A stretch of 12,668 nt of DNA from an uncultured Lachnospiraceae bacterium (GCA_947631755.1 CANRMO010000056.1:1-12668), one strand, 5' to 3'; counted from the first letter of the stretch, positions 1 to 6,414 are shown. Numbers and translations are program-made. The notes: generated from the letters alone by a model not told the origin.

Positions 1-17
1 TAGAAACTATAGACTGA

Positions 18-35
18 GTAGTCTTGACTGACTAC
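18..35 (+). promoter_or_regulatory. Inverted repeat upstream of the SWIM gene
   Basis: GTAGTC (18-23) and GACTAC (30-35) form a perfect 6-bp inverted repeat with a 6-bp spacer, 28 bp before the ATG at 63. A TTGACT at 24-29 and a TATACT at 44-49 sit in the same place, but they are only 14 bp apart, shorter than a normal sigma-A spacing. The repeat could be an operator or chance; the real promoter may lie left of the window. Confidence 0.25.
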
Positions 36-62
36 ACCATTATTATACTAGGAGAAATTCTT

Positions 63-923
63 ATGAACGAAAAGGCTTTAGAAATATGGAAATCTTCATG
101 GGATCCGTCTGTTCACGAATCAGAGCGAGCCGCTAAACGGATCAAGTCCGCAAAATCTGCAAAACTTACACCGATAAAAATTGATACGGATGACCTCTAC
201 GGATATTTTCAAGGATCAAGTGGGCGCTATGAAACATGGCTGGATTCATGCCCCTGTAAGGATTTCAGCCTCTCAAGACTGCCGTGCAAACATATTTACA
301 GGCTTGCTATTGAGTTAGGCGTTATAGATGAAAAAACCGTTGCAGACCGAACCGCAATCCTTAAACCACTTGAGGAAAAAGTCAGCCTGTCAGAAACACT
401 GGATATTGTTGAAAAACTTTCAGAAGAAGCCCAGTGTGAATTATTGAAAATTGCAAGCAGAACGACAAGCAAATATCCATTTGTACAAATTAACGCTGAT
501 AACATAGCAGATGAGCTTATAAAATCTGGCATTGTTGCAGATGATGGTACAGGCCTAAATGAAACTATCAATTTTGGAACCAAACCGGAAATCATAGATT
601 TCCTGACAAAACACAACATACCTCATAAAAAATCTGATAAAAAAGACATTTTAAAGCAACTCTGCACAACAACTGCTGATCCTAACGATGCCGCCAAACA
701 TTTTGGTGTACACCGTTTGTATAATGTACGGATACCGGTTATTTATAGCCGCCAGCAAATACACTATTATTTACATCGAAAATATGATTTTGAACGTATC
801 TGGAACGGGGATAGTTATGATTTGAATGGGGTGTCAGTGCCTTTGCTCGAAACAGATCTCCCAGATGATAAAGTCACAAACGAATTGATCAAAAGGGGAT
901 ATTACAAAAGACCTACAACGTAA
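63..923 (+). CDS. SWIM zinc-finger protein with SAP-like segment, element passenger
   Basis: This encodes 286 residues from the ATG at 63, chosen over an in-frame TTG at 24 because AGGAGAA at 50-56 is well spaced before it. Residues 63-77 form a SWIM zinc finger, Cys63-x-Cys65 then Cys75-Lys-His77. SWIM domains bind zinc and are known in DNA- or protein-binding proteins. Residues about 172-201 resemble a SAP module, a short helix-turn-helix that binds DNA in other proteins: GTKPEIIDFLTKHNIP followed by a lysine-rich stretch. The C-terminal 80 residues are not recognised. It is an A+T-rich cargo gene of the element, followed by a hairpin and an intrinsic terminator. A nucleic-acid-binding role is an inference; the biological job is unknown. 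Defence or element regulation are both possible. Confidence 0.85.
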   Translation: MNEKALEIWKSSWDPSVHESERAAKRIKSAKSAKLTPIKIDTDDLYGYFQGSSGRYETWLDSCPCKDFSLSRLPCKHIYRLAIELGVIDEKTVADRTAILKPLEEKVSLSETLDIVEKLSEEAQCELLKIASRTTSKYPFVQINADNIADELIKSGIVADDGTGLNETINFGTKPEIIDFLTKHNIPHKKSDKKDILKQLCTTTADPNDAAKHFGVHRLYNVRIPVIYSRQQIHYYLHRKYDFERIWNGDSYDLNGVSVPLLETDLPDDKVTNELIKRGYYKRPTT

Positions 924-947
924 ACGAATGCGCAATACGCCAGTTTA

Positions 948-994
948 CTATAAAGGGACAGCCGCCCACAAGATGGGTCGGCCTCCCTTTATAG
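948..994 (+). other. Long imperfect hairpin
   Basis: CTATAAAGGGA (948-958) pairs perfectly with TCCCTTTATAG (984-994). Inside it GCCG/CGGC and CCCA/TGGG continue the stem with one bulged T, around a CAAGA loop. The result is a 47-nt, almost fully paired structure just after the SWIM gene stop codon and before the terminator. It has no T run of its own on the plus strand, so it is probably an RNA structure or a protein-binding repeat and not the terminator itself. Confidence 0.5.
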
Positions 995-999
995 ACTAT

Positions 1000-1042
1000 A
1001 AGCCTGCCTGGATCCGGTCAATAAATAAGGCAGGCTTTTTTC
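1000..1042 (+). terminator. Rho-independent terminator after the SWIM gene
   Basis: AAGCCTGCCT (1000-1009) pairs perfectly with AGGCAGGCTT (1028-1037) across an 18-nt loop, and the stem runs into six T residues at 1036-1041. It should end the transcript of the SWIM gene together with the hairpin at 948-994. Confidence 0.8.
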
Positions 1043-1118
1043 TATCAATATTGCAAAATTTAACGCTTACATGGGCTGTGTCAGAATAATCCGCGCCCAC
1101 CTTTTTTTCTATTGTGTT

Positions 1119-1244
1119 TCAGTACATTAAAAGTATGACTTTCGTTCCCCCAACACTATTTACATTATAATAAATCGTGTTACGCGTCTTATAATACAAC
1201 GCATAGACAGTTGTATCATAATAATTAATATACTTTCTTATCAT
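1119..1244 (-). CDS. Small tyrosine-rich ORF, 41 residues, uncertain
   Basis: An ATG at 1244 opens a 41-codon frame ending in TGA at 1119, preceded by AGAGG with a 6-base gap. The product begins MIRKYINYYDTTVYALYYK and holds nine tyrosines, with a hydrophobic end (KVILLMY). Tyrosine codons TAT and TAC arise easily in A+T-rich DNA, so this could be a chance frame. The leader contains GCGCCCAC, whose exact complement GTGGGCGC occurs in the RNA downstream of the stop codon, so the two ends could pair. No family is recognised. It would be read away from the XRE gene, in the same direction as the 45-residue ORF at 1441-1578. Confidence 0.35.
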   Translation of the reverse strand: MIRKYINYYDTTVYALYYKTRNTIYYNVNSVGGTKVILLMY

Positions 1245-1440
1245 TTGTCGCCTCTCTTGTGGGCGCCTTATTATTATAGTAAAAAAATATAGATATTAGT
1301 CGTGATATGTCATATATCAAAAAACTTTTGTTTTTTCTTCACTTCACCATCACTTAAGTCTTATAATTGCTTTATATTTTTTAAAAGTCCCCCGGTTCTC
1401 CCTTGAATGTCGTTACAAAGGAGAAAGCCAATGGATTATA
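1245..1440. other. A+T-rich gap between two small leftward ORFs
   Basis: No convincing gene is seen. It holds an imperfect palindrome, TGATAT (1303-1308) and ATATCA (1314-1319), and a TATAAT on the minus strand at 1273-1278 that could be a -10 for the 41-residue ORF but lacks a good -35. A TATAAT also occurs on the plus strand at 1362-1367. The main use may be regulatory. Confidence 0.3.
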
Positions 1441-1578
1441 TTATTGCATATGTAGCCGTATTTGAACATGCGCCAATGCTTCCCCAATTCCTAATAACCA
1501 CATCAATTCTTCATTTGTAGCAACGAGCACAACTTGCTCCAATGTATTCATTGTTCTTTCTTTTACGTTTTCTGACAT
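1441..1578 (-). CDS. Small protein of 45 residues, divergent from the XRE repressor
   Basis: The frame starts at the ATG at 1578 and ends with TAA at 1441. A strong purine-rich ribosome site, GAGGGGAG, lies about 8 bases before the start. The product begins MSENVKERTMNTLEQVVLVA and continues with a hydrophobic, helix-prone middle (EELMWLLGIGEALAHVQIRL), so one amphipathic helix is likely. It is transcribed divergently from the XRE gene, with the likely operator and promoters between them, which is the usual place for a small gene controlled by such a repressor. No family is recognised. The ribosome site and position make it more credible than a random frame. A rival 29-codon plus-strand frame overlaps its end. 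Confidence 0.55.
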   Translation of the reverse strand: MSENVKERTMNTLEQVVLVATNEELMWLLGIGEALAHVQIRLHMQ

Positions 1579-1618
1579 ATCATCATCTCCCCTCTCCGAA
1601 GAAGTTCTTGTATACTTT

Positions 1619-1633
1619 GTTATCTATGATAAC
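1619..1633. promoter_or_regulatory. Candidate operator palindrome for the XRE repressor
   Basis: GTTATC (1619-1624) and GATAAC (1628-1633) form a perfect inverted repeat around TAT. It lies just upstream of the -35 of the XRE promoter and within the likely promoter of the divergent small gene, where a TATCAT -10 on the minus strand would overlap it. This fits binding by a dimeric repressor, but no binding data exist here. Confidence 0.45.
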
Positions 1634-1640
1634 TTTTTTC

Positions 1641-1669
1641 TTGACATCATCAACAAGTATCGTTATTAT
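1641..1669 (+). promoter_or_regulatory. Sigma-A promoter of the XRE gene and recombinase
   Basis: A perfect TTGACA (-35) at 1641-1646 is followed after 17 bases by TATTAT (-10) at 1664-1669. The ribosome site GAGGGAGGT at 1676-1684 and the ATG at 1692 follow closely, so the leader is short. Confidence 0.7.
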
Positions 1670-1691
1670 AAATACGAGGGAGGTAATATAT

Positions 1692-2162
1692 ATGAATAAA
1701 CGAGTAAAAGAGTTACGAAAATCACTTGGCCTTACTATGGAAAAGTTTGGTAAACGACTAGGCGTAACAAAAGTTGCAATCTCAAATATCGAAAAAGGGA
1801 ATCGCAACATTACAGAACAAATGTTCAAATCTATCTGCAGAGAATTTAATGTAAACGAAGAATGGCTTCGGACTGGCAAAGGTGATATGCATATTGGTTT
1901 AAATAACGATGACGCCTTAATACAGTGGGCAAACTCTATATTTAAAGAACAAACCAGCTCATTTAGAAAAAGTTTTGTTGCTGCCATGTCTGCATGGACA
2001 GATGATGATTGGGCATGGATAGAGCAACAGGCGAGGACAATCATTGATACTTCTGAATCTAAAAAATTTAATTTATACGAAAATGCCCCAGCCACTGCTG
2101 AAGAACTGGAACGGCTTTGTCCTCCAATCGAGCCAGAGGAGATAAACAAAAAAACAAGTTGA
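1692..2162 (+). CDS. XRE/Cro-CI family transcriptional regulator
   Basis: This encodes 156 residues from the ATG at 1692, chosen because GAGGGAGGT lies 7 bases upstream; the frame is open further upstream but without support. Residues about 5-60 form a typical helix-turn-helix of the XRE/HTH_3 family: LGLTMEKFGKRLGV, then TKVAISNIEKGNRNIT, ending NVNEEWLRTGKG. The rest (65-156) is acidic and tryptophan-bearing and may serve in dimerisation or ligand sensing; it is not an obvious peptidase domain. It lies 22 bp before the recombinase and may share its transcript, so it probably controls the element's integration genes and the divergent small ORF. That role is inferred from position. The protein is soluble and cytoplasmic. 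Confidence 0.88.
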   Translation: MNKRVKELRKSLGLTMEKFGKRLGVTKVAISNIEKGNRNITEQMFKSICREFNVNEEWLRTGKGDMHIGLNNDDALIQWANSIFKEQTSSFRKSFVAAMSAWTDDDWAWIEQQARTIIDTSESKKFNLYENAPATAEELERLCPPIEPEEINKKTS

Positions 2163-2184
2163 TTTAAGAAAGGTTGGTGCAGTT

Positions 2185-3759
2185 ATGATTAGAATTGCTA
2201 GTTATGCGCGGAAATCTGTCTATTCTGATAAATCAGATAGTACGCAGGTGCAGTATAATATTGGATTAGAGTATTGCCAATCACATTATGAAGATTTTGA
2301 AATATATAGATATGAGGATGAGGGGTTTACCGGTGCTAATGTGGATCGCCCAGCTTTTTCGCATCTGCTCAACGACATTAAAGACAACAAACTAGATGTA
2401 GTGGTTTGTTATAAAATTGATCGAATCAGCCGCAATGTGTCCGATTTTTCTAATTTTTTCAATTTACTTACGGAACACAATATGGAATTTGTCAGTATAA
2501 AGGAACAAATTGACACAAGTACCCCTTTAGGGCGCGCCATGATGTATATATGTAGCGTATTTGCACAAATGGAAAGAGAAACAACCGCTGAGCGTGTTAG
2601 GGATGGTATGAGCGATCTGGCAAAGACTGGGAAATGGGCAGGAGGGCGCGCGCCTCTTGGTTACTCTCGTGAACGTGTTCAGATTAACGGCAAATCACAT
2701 ACTATATTAACAGAAGATTCAAAGGGCGTACAATTATTAAATTTAATATCTGATACATTTTTAGATGGTAGTTACTCGCTTAATGGCTTGGAAAGGTACT
2801 TTAGGGAACGCAGTATAACTACTTTACAAGGTTCCTATTTTTCTAGTACACAAATTTATAATATATTACGGAATCCTATTTATTGTTGTGCAGATCAAGC
2901 CGCCTATGATTACTTTTCCGGGCTTGGCTGTAATATGGCGGTGGATCGTGATAAATTTGACGCTAAAAACGGCATAATGTCGTATGGCAGAACAACGGGT
3001 GGTAAACGAAAAAAACATACTGTAAACCCACCAGAAAAATGGATAATATCTGTCGGTCTGCATAAGCCTCTTTGGTCGTCCGATAAATATATTGCTATAC
3101 AATCGCGTTTCGGCAGCAATAAAATTGATAAGTCTCGTAAACATAAAATAGGGATATTGAAAGGCATAGTTAAGTGCTCCTGCGGATGGTCTATGCGTGT
3201 TCAGCATAAAGTAGACAAAACTTACAATAAAACGTATGATAATTATTTCTGTCAACAAAGAAACCGTAAGGGCATAGAGTATTGTGATCGTAAATTTACT
3301 CCAGTTAGTGTATTAGATAATGCTGTAATTGAAATTCTAAAACAAATTAAACTTGATAAATCTATTATAGATGATTATGTATATCAAGATCAAAGCATTG
3401 CGCTTTCCTGCCGCTCGCGTAGTGATGTACTATCTGATATAGGTAGGATTGAGAACAAAATTGCTAATTTAACCAATGCTTTAGGGACAAGCACCGGATC
3501 TACTGCTACAAAATACATAATCAATGAAATAGAAAGCCTTGACCGGGAATTGTCTGGATTAAAATACGAATTGATGGAAATTAGCAATGTAGAACGAAAA
3601 CGCTCTAAATCACAACATGACAAAGAACTGAAGTATAAACTTGTATGTGATATAGTAGATAATTTAGAAACTGCCGATTACGACGAAATCAACGGACTTA
3701 TTAAAGAACTTTTCAAAGAATGCATTTACGATGGTCATAGTTTGCATATAAAAATTTAG
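2185..3759 (+). CDS. Large serine recombinase (integrase) of the element
   Basis: This 524-residue protein is a large serine recombinase that cuts and rejoins DNA at att sites through a covalent serine link. The resolvase domain spans about 2-145, with the catalytic serine at 11 in YARKSVYSDKSDSTQVQ and the conserved DRISRN at 79-84. A 'recombinase' DNA-binding domain follows at about 155-270, with GGRAPLGY at 153-160. A zinc ribbon uses Cys331, Cys333, Cys356 and Cys367. A charged coiled-coil lies at about 414-485. The order and length are typical of the family. AAGAAAGG at 2166-2173 gives an 11-base gap to the ATG. The stop lies about 18 bp from the host cpaF sequence, as expected for an integrase gene next to its attachment site. 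No excision directionality factor is recognised, though a small ORF could be one. Confidence 0.95.
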   Translation: MIRIASYARKSVYSDKSDSTQVQYNIGLEYCQSHYEDFEIYRYEDEGFTGANVDRPAFSHLLNDIKDNKLDVVVCYKIDRISRNVSDFSNFFNLLTEHNMEFVSIKEQIDTSTPLGRAMMYICSVFAQMERETTAERVRDGMSDLAKTGKWAGGRAPLGYSRERVQINGKSHTILTEDSKGVQLLNLISDTFLDGSYSLNGLERYFRERSITTLQGSYFSSTQIYNILRNPIYCCADQAAYDYFSGLGCNMAVDRDKFDAKNGIMSYGRTTGGKRKKHTVNPPEKWIISVGLHKPLWSSDKYIAIQSRFGSNKIDKSRKHKIGILKGIVKCSCGWSMRVQHKVDKTYNKTYDNYFCQQRNRKGIEYCDRKFTPVSVLDNAVIEILKQIKLDKSIIDDYVYQDQSIALSCRSRSDVLSDIGRIENKIANLTNALGTSTGSTATKYIINEIESLDRELSGLKYELMEISNVERKRSKSQHDKELKYKLVCDIVDNLETADYDEINGLIKELFKECIYDGHSLHIKI

Positions 3760-4610
3760 TCTTTTTCTCTTCTTTTTATTATGATACGTTCCGGCCGCAT
3801 GCGGAGGGCGCTCTTTACCAGATCCCGTATTGTCACCTCGTTCTTTCCCTCAACATTGCCGTTTCTCGCCTCCAGCCGCACCAGATTGCGGATGTTCTGG
3901 ATCTGCAGCTCTGCCGAGTCCTCTATGGTGACCACCCGCTCTGTGCTGGGGATAAAATTGGACAGAATATTCAGAAATGTCGTCTTGCCCGCCCCAGTTC
4001 CACCAGAGATAAAAATATTATATTTTGCCTCCACAAGCTTTTTCAGAAACGCCTCCACTTCCTCTGTCACCGCTCCCATTTTGATCAATTTTTTCATTGT
4101 CAGTGCCTCCTTTGGGAACTTCCGTATCGTGATCACCGGTCCCTCAATAGCTATGGGCGGCACCACAATATTTACACGGGAACCATCTGCCAGCCTGGCG
4201 TCCAGAATGGGATTTGACTCATTGACAATGCGGTTGCCCGAAGAGGCAATCTGCTGTGCAATATCCTCCAATCTCCCCTGGTGTTCAAACTTCAGTCCCG
4301 TCTCTGTAAGGCGCCCCTCCTTCTCAATAAAAATGTGATCGGGGCCATTAACCATGATCTCTGTCACGTCTTCATCTTCCAGGATATCCTGCAAAATATC
4401 CATCTTCCGAATGGAATTGTAGACGCCGTGGCGCAAGCGCCTTTTGTCCTCCAGCCGTATGTACTCCCCCCGGCTCTCCCTGACAATATGTCTGTCGATC
4501 AGTTCCAGAAGCTCCCGGTCACTGATCTCCACCCCCGGCGGGATTTCCTCCAGCACAGATTCCCTAATCTTCTGCCTTATCTCATCCCCCGTCATCCCAT
4601 ACGCAGACAT
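3756..4610 (-). CDS. cpaF: CpaF/TadA secretion ATPase, 3' end cut off by the element
   Basis: CpaF (TadA) is the cytoplasmic hexameric ATPase that powers Tad/Flp pilus assembly. The visible part has the N-terminal domain with EDEDVTEIMVNGPDHIFIE and the Walker A GGTGAGKTT at about 206-214 (counting from an alternative ATG at 4619). The Asp-box region TIEDSAELQ and the IRDLVKSALRMRPERIII segment follow. The family continues with GEVRG (Walker B glutamate), the His box and about 100-150 more residues; here it stops after six foreign codons. The product, about 284-287 residues, should be inactive. The start at 4610 is preferred since GGGAG lies 9 bases before it; at 4619 the ribosome site would touch the ATG. 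It overlaps the end of the upstream gene, showing an operon. Confidence 0.9.
   Translation of the reverse strand: MSAYGMTGDEIRQKIRESVLEEIPPGVEISDRELLELIDRHIVRESRGEYIRLEDKRRLRHGVYNSIRKMDILQDILEDEDVTEIMVNGPDHIFIEKEGRLTETGLKFEHQGRLEDIAQQIASSGNRIVNESNPILDARLADGSRVNIVVPPIAIEGPVITIRKFPKEALTMKKLIKMGAVTEEVEAFLKKLVEAKYNIFISGGTGAGKTTFLNILSNFIPSTERVVTIEDSAELQIQNIRNLVRLEARNGNVEGKNEVTIRDLVKSALRMRPERIIIKRREKD
3760..3785. other. Element-host junction (att site half) inside cpaF
   Basis: On the minus strand the cpaF frame reads normally to MRPERIII (codon 281 at 3777-3779). It then changes to Lys-Arg-Arg-Glu-Lys-Asp and a stop where the family has GEVRG. The switch from GC-balanced to A+T-rich sequence happens at the same place, so the crossover is near 3,770-3,780. 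The exact core dinucleotide cannot be fixed without the other end or an empty site. Confidence 0.65.
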
Positions 4611-5613
4611 TTTCTCCATCTCCCTTCTCTAACACACGCTTTATGTACGCCATTTTTTGAGGATTTTCCGCCAATCCACAGATCCCATCCCCGCACAGTT
4701 CTCCCTCCCACTCGCCAATCTCCCACGACAGCCAGACCGTCTCTATCCTCTGCCACAGCCTGTCTTTCCCCTCCATGGCGCAATACCTGCCAAATACTGC
4801 CCTGCGGATCTTGCCGAATAAATTGTCTTCTGTGAGGAGAAATGAACGGTGTGACAAGTCAAGCAGATCCAGCGTAAATTCGTATAGCTGGCCCAGTTCT
4901 ACAACGATACTGTCATACTCCCCCTCGTCTCTCAGGCGGGATAAAAAGAGTTCCCAGTCCTCCGGCCGGCAGTCCAGAAGATCTTTGAAATGTGACAGCG
5001 GCGGTAACATCCACGCTTTTCCAAAGGGCTTTCTCAGGTTTCTCTCCTGACGGGCAAAATCCCCCTGTTGCAGAGAAAATAACAACTCGCTGATTCCCAT
5101 TCCGTTGAAATCCGGCGGATTCTCTGCCTCCTCCCCATAGTAGACAGGAAATCCCGCCATGGCCAGGTAAAGGCAGTTCCCCTTGCTCCCCAAATACTGG
5201 GCAAGCATTGCTGAAAACACGGTCGCACCGCTCCCACCAGGCGCCAATACAGTATATATCCCCTGTTCTTTCGTGTCTTCAGGCACAGCCTTTTCCTGCC
5301 GGTCCAGTTTTAACTGCCAGAGTAGCTCCTGATAGATATTCTCCGCCCTCTGGTACTGAAAAATCTGTTTTCTCTCCCGGTCCTGCCGGCTGGCCAGATA
5401 GATCACTTTTCTCTTTTCAGTCTCCCTCACTCCTGTACAATCAGTCAGAACAACCAGTTCTTCCTGTTTTGTCCTCTCTCTGTACTCCACATTTTTCATT
5501 GCTGTCACCAGTTCAGGATGCAGCCCCGGGTGTCTCTTCCCCGCGAGAAACCGGAGAAGACGTTTCCCGTAATCCGCGTCCTTAAGGTAGAGCAGCAAAT
5601 TCACATCTCCCAA
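4582..5613 (-). CDS. TadZ/CpaE-like pilus protein with degenerate P-loop
   Basis: This is a 343-residue protein between a prepilin peptidase and CpaF, the usual place of TadZ/CpaE, a ParA/MinD-like protein that helps place the Tad pilus at the pole. Residues 1-115 would be a receiver-like or linker domain that is not clearly recognised. The MinD-like part starts at about 118 with TVLAPGGSGATVFSAMLAQYL. Its Walker A has alanine where the family has the catalytic lysine (GKGGVGKTT type). YDSIVVELGQL at about 233-243 matches the Walker B/switch strand with Glu in place of Asp. It may therefore bind ATP weakly or not at all, as seen in some TadZ proteins. The start is probably TTG at 5613 with GAGGTGG 7 bases upstream; GTG at 5604 is possible. 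It overlaps cpaF by about 30 bp. Confidence 0.75.
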   Translation of the reverse strand: MGDVNLLLYLKDADYGKRLLRFLAGKRHPGLHPELVTAMKNVEYRERTKQEELVVLTDCTGVRETEKRKVIYLASRQDRERKQIFQYQRAENIYQELLWQLKLDRQEKAVPEDTKEQGIYTVLAPGGSGATVFSAMLAQYLGSKGNCLYLAMAGFPVYYGEEAENPPDFNGMGISELLFSLQQGDFARQERNLRKPFGKAWMLPPLSHFKDLLDCRPEDWELFLSRLRDEGEYDSIVVELGQLYEFTLDLLDLSHRSFLLTEDNLFGKIRRAVFGRYCAMEGKDRLWQRIETVWLSWEIGEWEGELCGDGICGLAENPQKMAYIKRVLEKGDGENVCVWDDGG

Positions 5614-5672
5614 TCAACCACCACCTCACACTTTACACACACTGCGCATAACAAAACCGGAAGACCAGCCAA

Positions 5673-5753
5673 TCAGCGCACACAAAACAGTGCCGCCAGT
5701 GAGATCGCCACAGTAAAAGGTATGATCCCATCCTCACCTTCTCTTGTTTTGTC
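5673..5753 (-). pseudogene. Detached last helix of the prepilin peptidase
   Basis: Directly after the TAA at 5754-5756, and in the same frame, 26 codons encode a charged turn (DKTREGEDG) and the hydrophobic helix IIPFTVAISLAALFCV, then TGA at 5673. Homologous TadV proteins, as remembered, end in a comparable acidic loop plus an IPF-starting helix. In another frame, CALIGWSSGFVMRSV follows, so an extra frameshift near the end is also possible. No ribosome site suggests separate translation. Confidence 0.55.
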
Positions 5754-6173
5754 TTAATACACAGTCAATCTTTTCGCCTGCAGACAGCAGGCAGCATAAT
5801 TGAATAAATGCCGAAAACGGCTTTTGAAATTTTTCCGGTGTATCATTTTTGCGGCTGCCATGACGGAACCCACAAACAGAGATAATGCCATGATCTTTAA
5901 ACAGAGATATACCCCCGCAAAACTTCCGATCACCGAAAACATCTTGCAGTCCGATGCCCCAAACATGCGGCAGCGGTAAAGCAGATAACATAAGACAAAG
6001 GGAATGATTATCCCCCCAAGCCAGAGCCATAATCCAAAGAGACCCTGCGCTTCTAAACGCCCGAACAGGCTAATGATAAGAATCAGTACAAAGAGTGTAT
6101 TGGGAACTCTGTACTGTGAAATATCGAACAGAGAGGCTGTCAGGAGAAAGAAGAAAAAAATCTCCTGCTGCAA
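5754..6173 (-). CDS. Prepilin peptidase, TadV/CpaA type (A24 family), probably truncated
   Basis: This is a membrane aspartic peptidase that cleaves the leader of Flp prepilins. The 139 residues show four or five hydrophobic helices and the two catalytic aspartates: Asp17 in FDISQYRVPN and Asp75 in GASDCKMF, the A24 GxxDxK-like motif. The start is TTG at 6173, with a strong AGGAGGT 8 bases before it and an in-frame stop further upstream. The frame ends with LTVY and TAA, but the same frame goes on at once with DKTREGEDGIIPFTVAISLAALFCVR, which looks like the last loop and membrane helix of this family. So the gene seems to carry a nonsense codon that removes the final helix. It is first in the Tad operon and has a good sigma-A promoter. 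Confidence 0.85.
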   Translation of the reverse strand: MQQEIFFFFLLTASLFDISQYRVPNTLFVLILIISLFGRLEAQGLFGLWLWLGGIIIPFVLCYLLYRCRMFGASDCKMFSVIGSFAGVYLCLKIMALSLFVGSVMAAAKMIHRKNFKSRFRHLFNYAACCLQAKRLTVY

Positions 6174-6206
6174 TTCACCCTACCTCCTATTCGTGATGTG
6201 ACAACA

Positions 6207-6235
6207 ACACTAGCACATATTGATACGCTTGTCAA
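6207..6235 (-). promoter_or_regulatory. Sigma-A promoter of the Tad operon
   Basis: On the minus strand a perfect TTGACA (-35; plus strand 6230-6235) is followed after exactly 17 bases by TAGTGT (-10; 6207-6212), with a T/A-rich stretch upstream (6240-6260) like an UP element. The start codon of the prepilin peptidase is 34 bp downstream of the -10, with AGGAGGT between. The weak -10 suggests moderate or activated expression. Confidence 0.6.
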
Positions 6236-6326
6236 GTACTTTTTTTCTTTTATAAAAACCCCCGGAACCATTTACCACATACGACGCACGGCGAGGGCAC
6301 AGACCGCATCCGGCCCTTTTAAAAAA

Positions 6327-6357
6327 TTGCATAGAACAGGGAAAATCTGACTATACT
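6327..6357 (+). promoter_or_regulatory. Possible promoter of the YaaL-like gene
   Basis: TATACT at 6352-6357 is a good -10. TTGCAT at 6327-6332 could serve as -35, but the 19-bp spacing is long. The ATG is 58 bp downstream of the -10. In the rest of the 240-bp gap (6174-6414), apart from the two divergent promoters, only GGGC/GCCC with a short T run (6295-6320) was noticed, too weak to call. Confidence 0.4.
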
Positions 6358-6414
6358 GTTAATAAAAGAGAGTCTCGAGTACCTCTGGTTTTCTGCGAAA
6401 GGAAGCGTGCTGAC

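Larger units (their letters stand above)
1..3776 (+). mobile_element. Right end of an integrated element with a large serine recombinase
   Basis: The stretch is A+T-rich compared with everything to its right, and the change falls inside a host cpaF gene that is abruptly cut off. The gene nearest the junction is a large serine recombinase, as in many integrated phages and conjugative or mobilisable elements, preceded by an XRE repressor. Only one end is visible: the other end and the missing 3' part of cpaF should lie left of base 1. No conjugation, capsid or replication gene is in view, so the class of element cannot be decided. Assigning bases 1-1,100 to the element is an inference from composition and lack of any host gene. 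Confidence 0.75.

Noticed and set aside
24..62. N-terminal extension of the SWIM protein from a TTG at 24
   Set aside because: It lacks a ribosome site, and the ATG at 63 has AGGAGAA at the right distance.
1072..1110. TGGGC...GCCCA followed by a T run as a second terminator
   Set aside because: The stem is only 5 bp with an 18-base loop, too weak beside the clear terminator at 1000-1042.
1431..1520. Plus-strand 29-codon frame starting MDYIIAYVAVF with a good AAAGGAG site
   Set aside because: It overlaps the end of the minus-strand 45-residue ORF, is very short and has no clear promoter. It remains a weak alternative to that ORF.
1542..1691. N-terminal extension of the XRE protein
   Set aside because: The extension crosses the promoter and operator region; the ATG at 1692 has a strong ribosome site and starts the normal helix-turn-helix.
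1..3760. Search for CRISPR arrays, tRNA genes, IS ends or a conjugation module in the element part
   Set aside because: No regular direct repeats, no tRNA cloverleaf and no such gene was seen in this portion; the rest of the element is outside the window.
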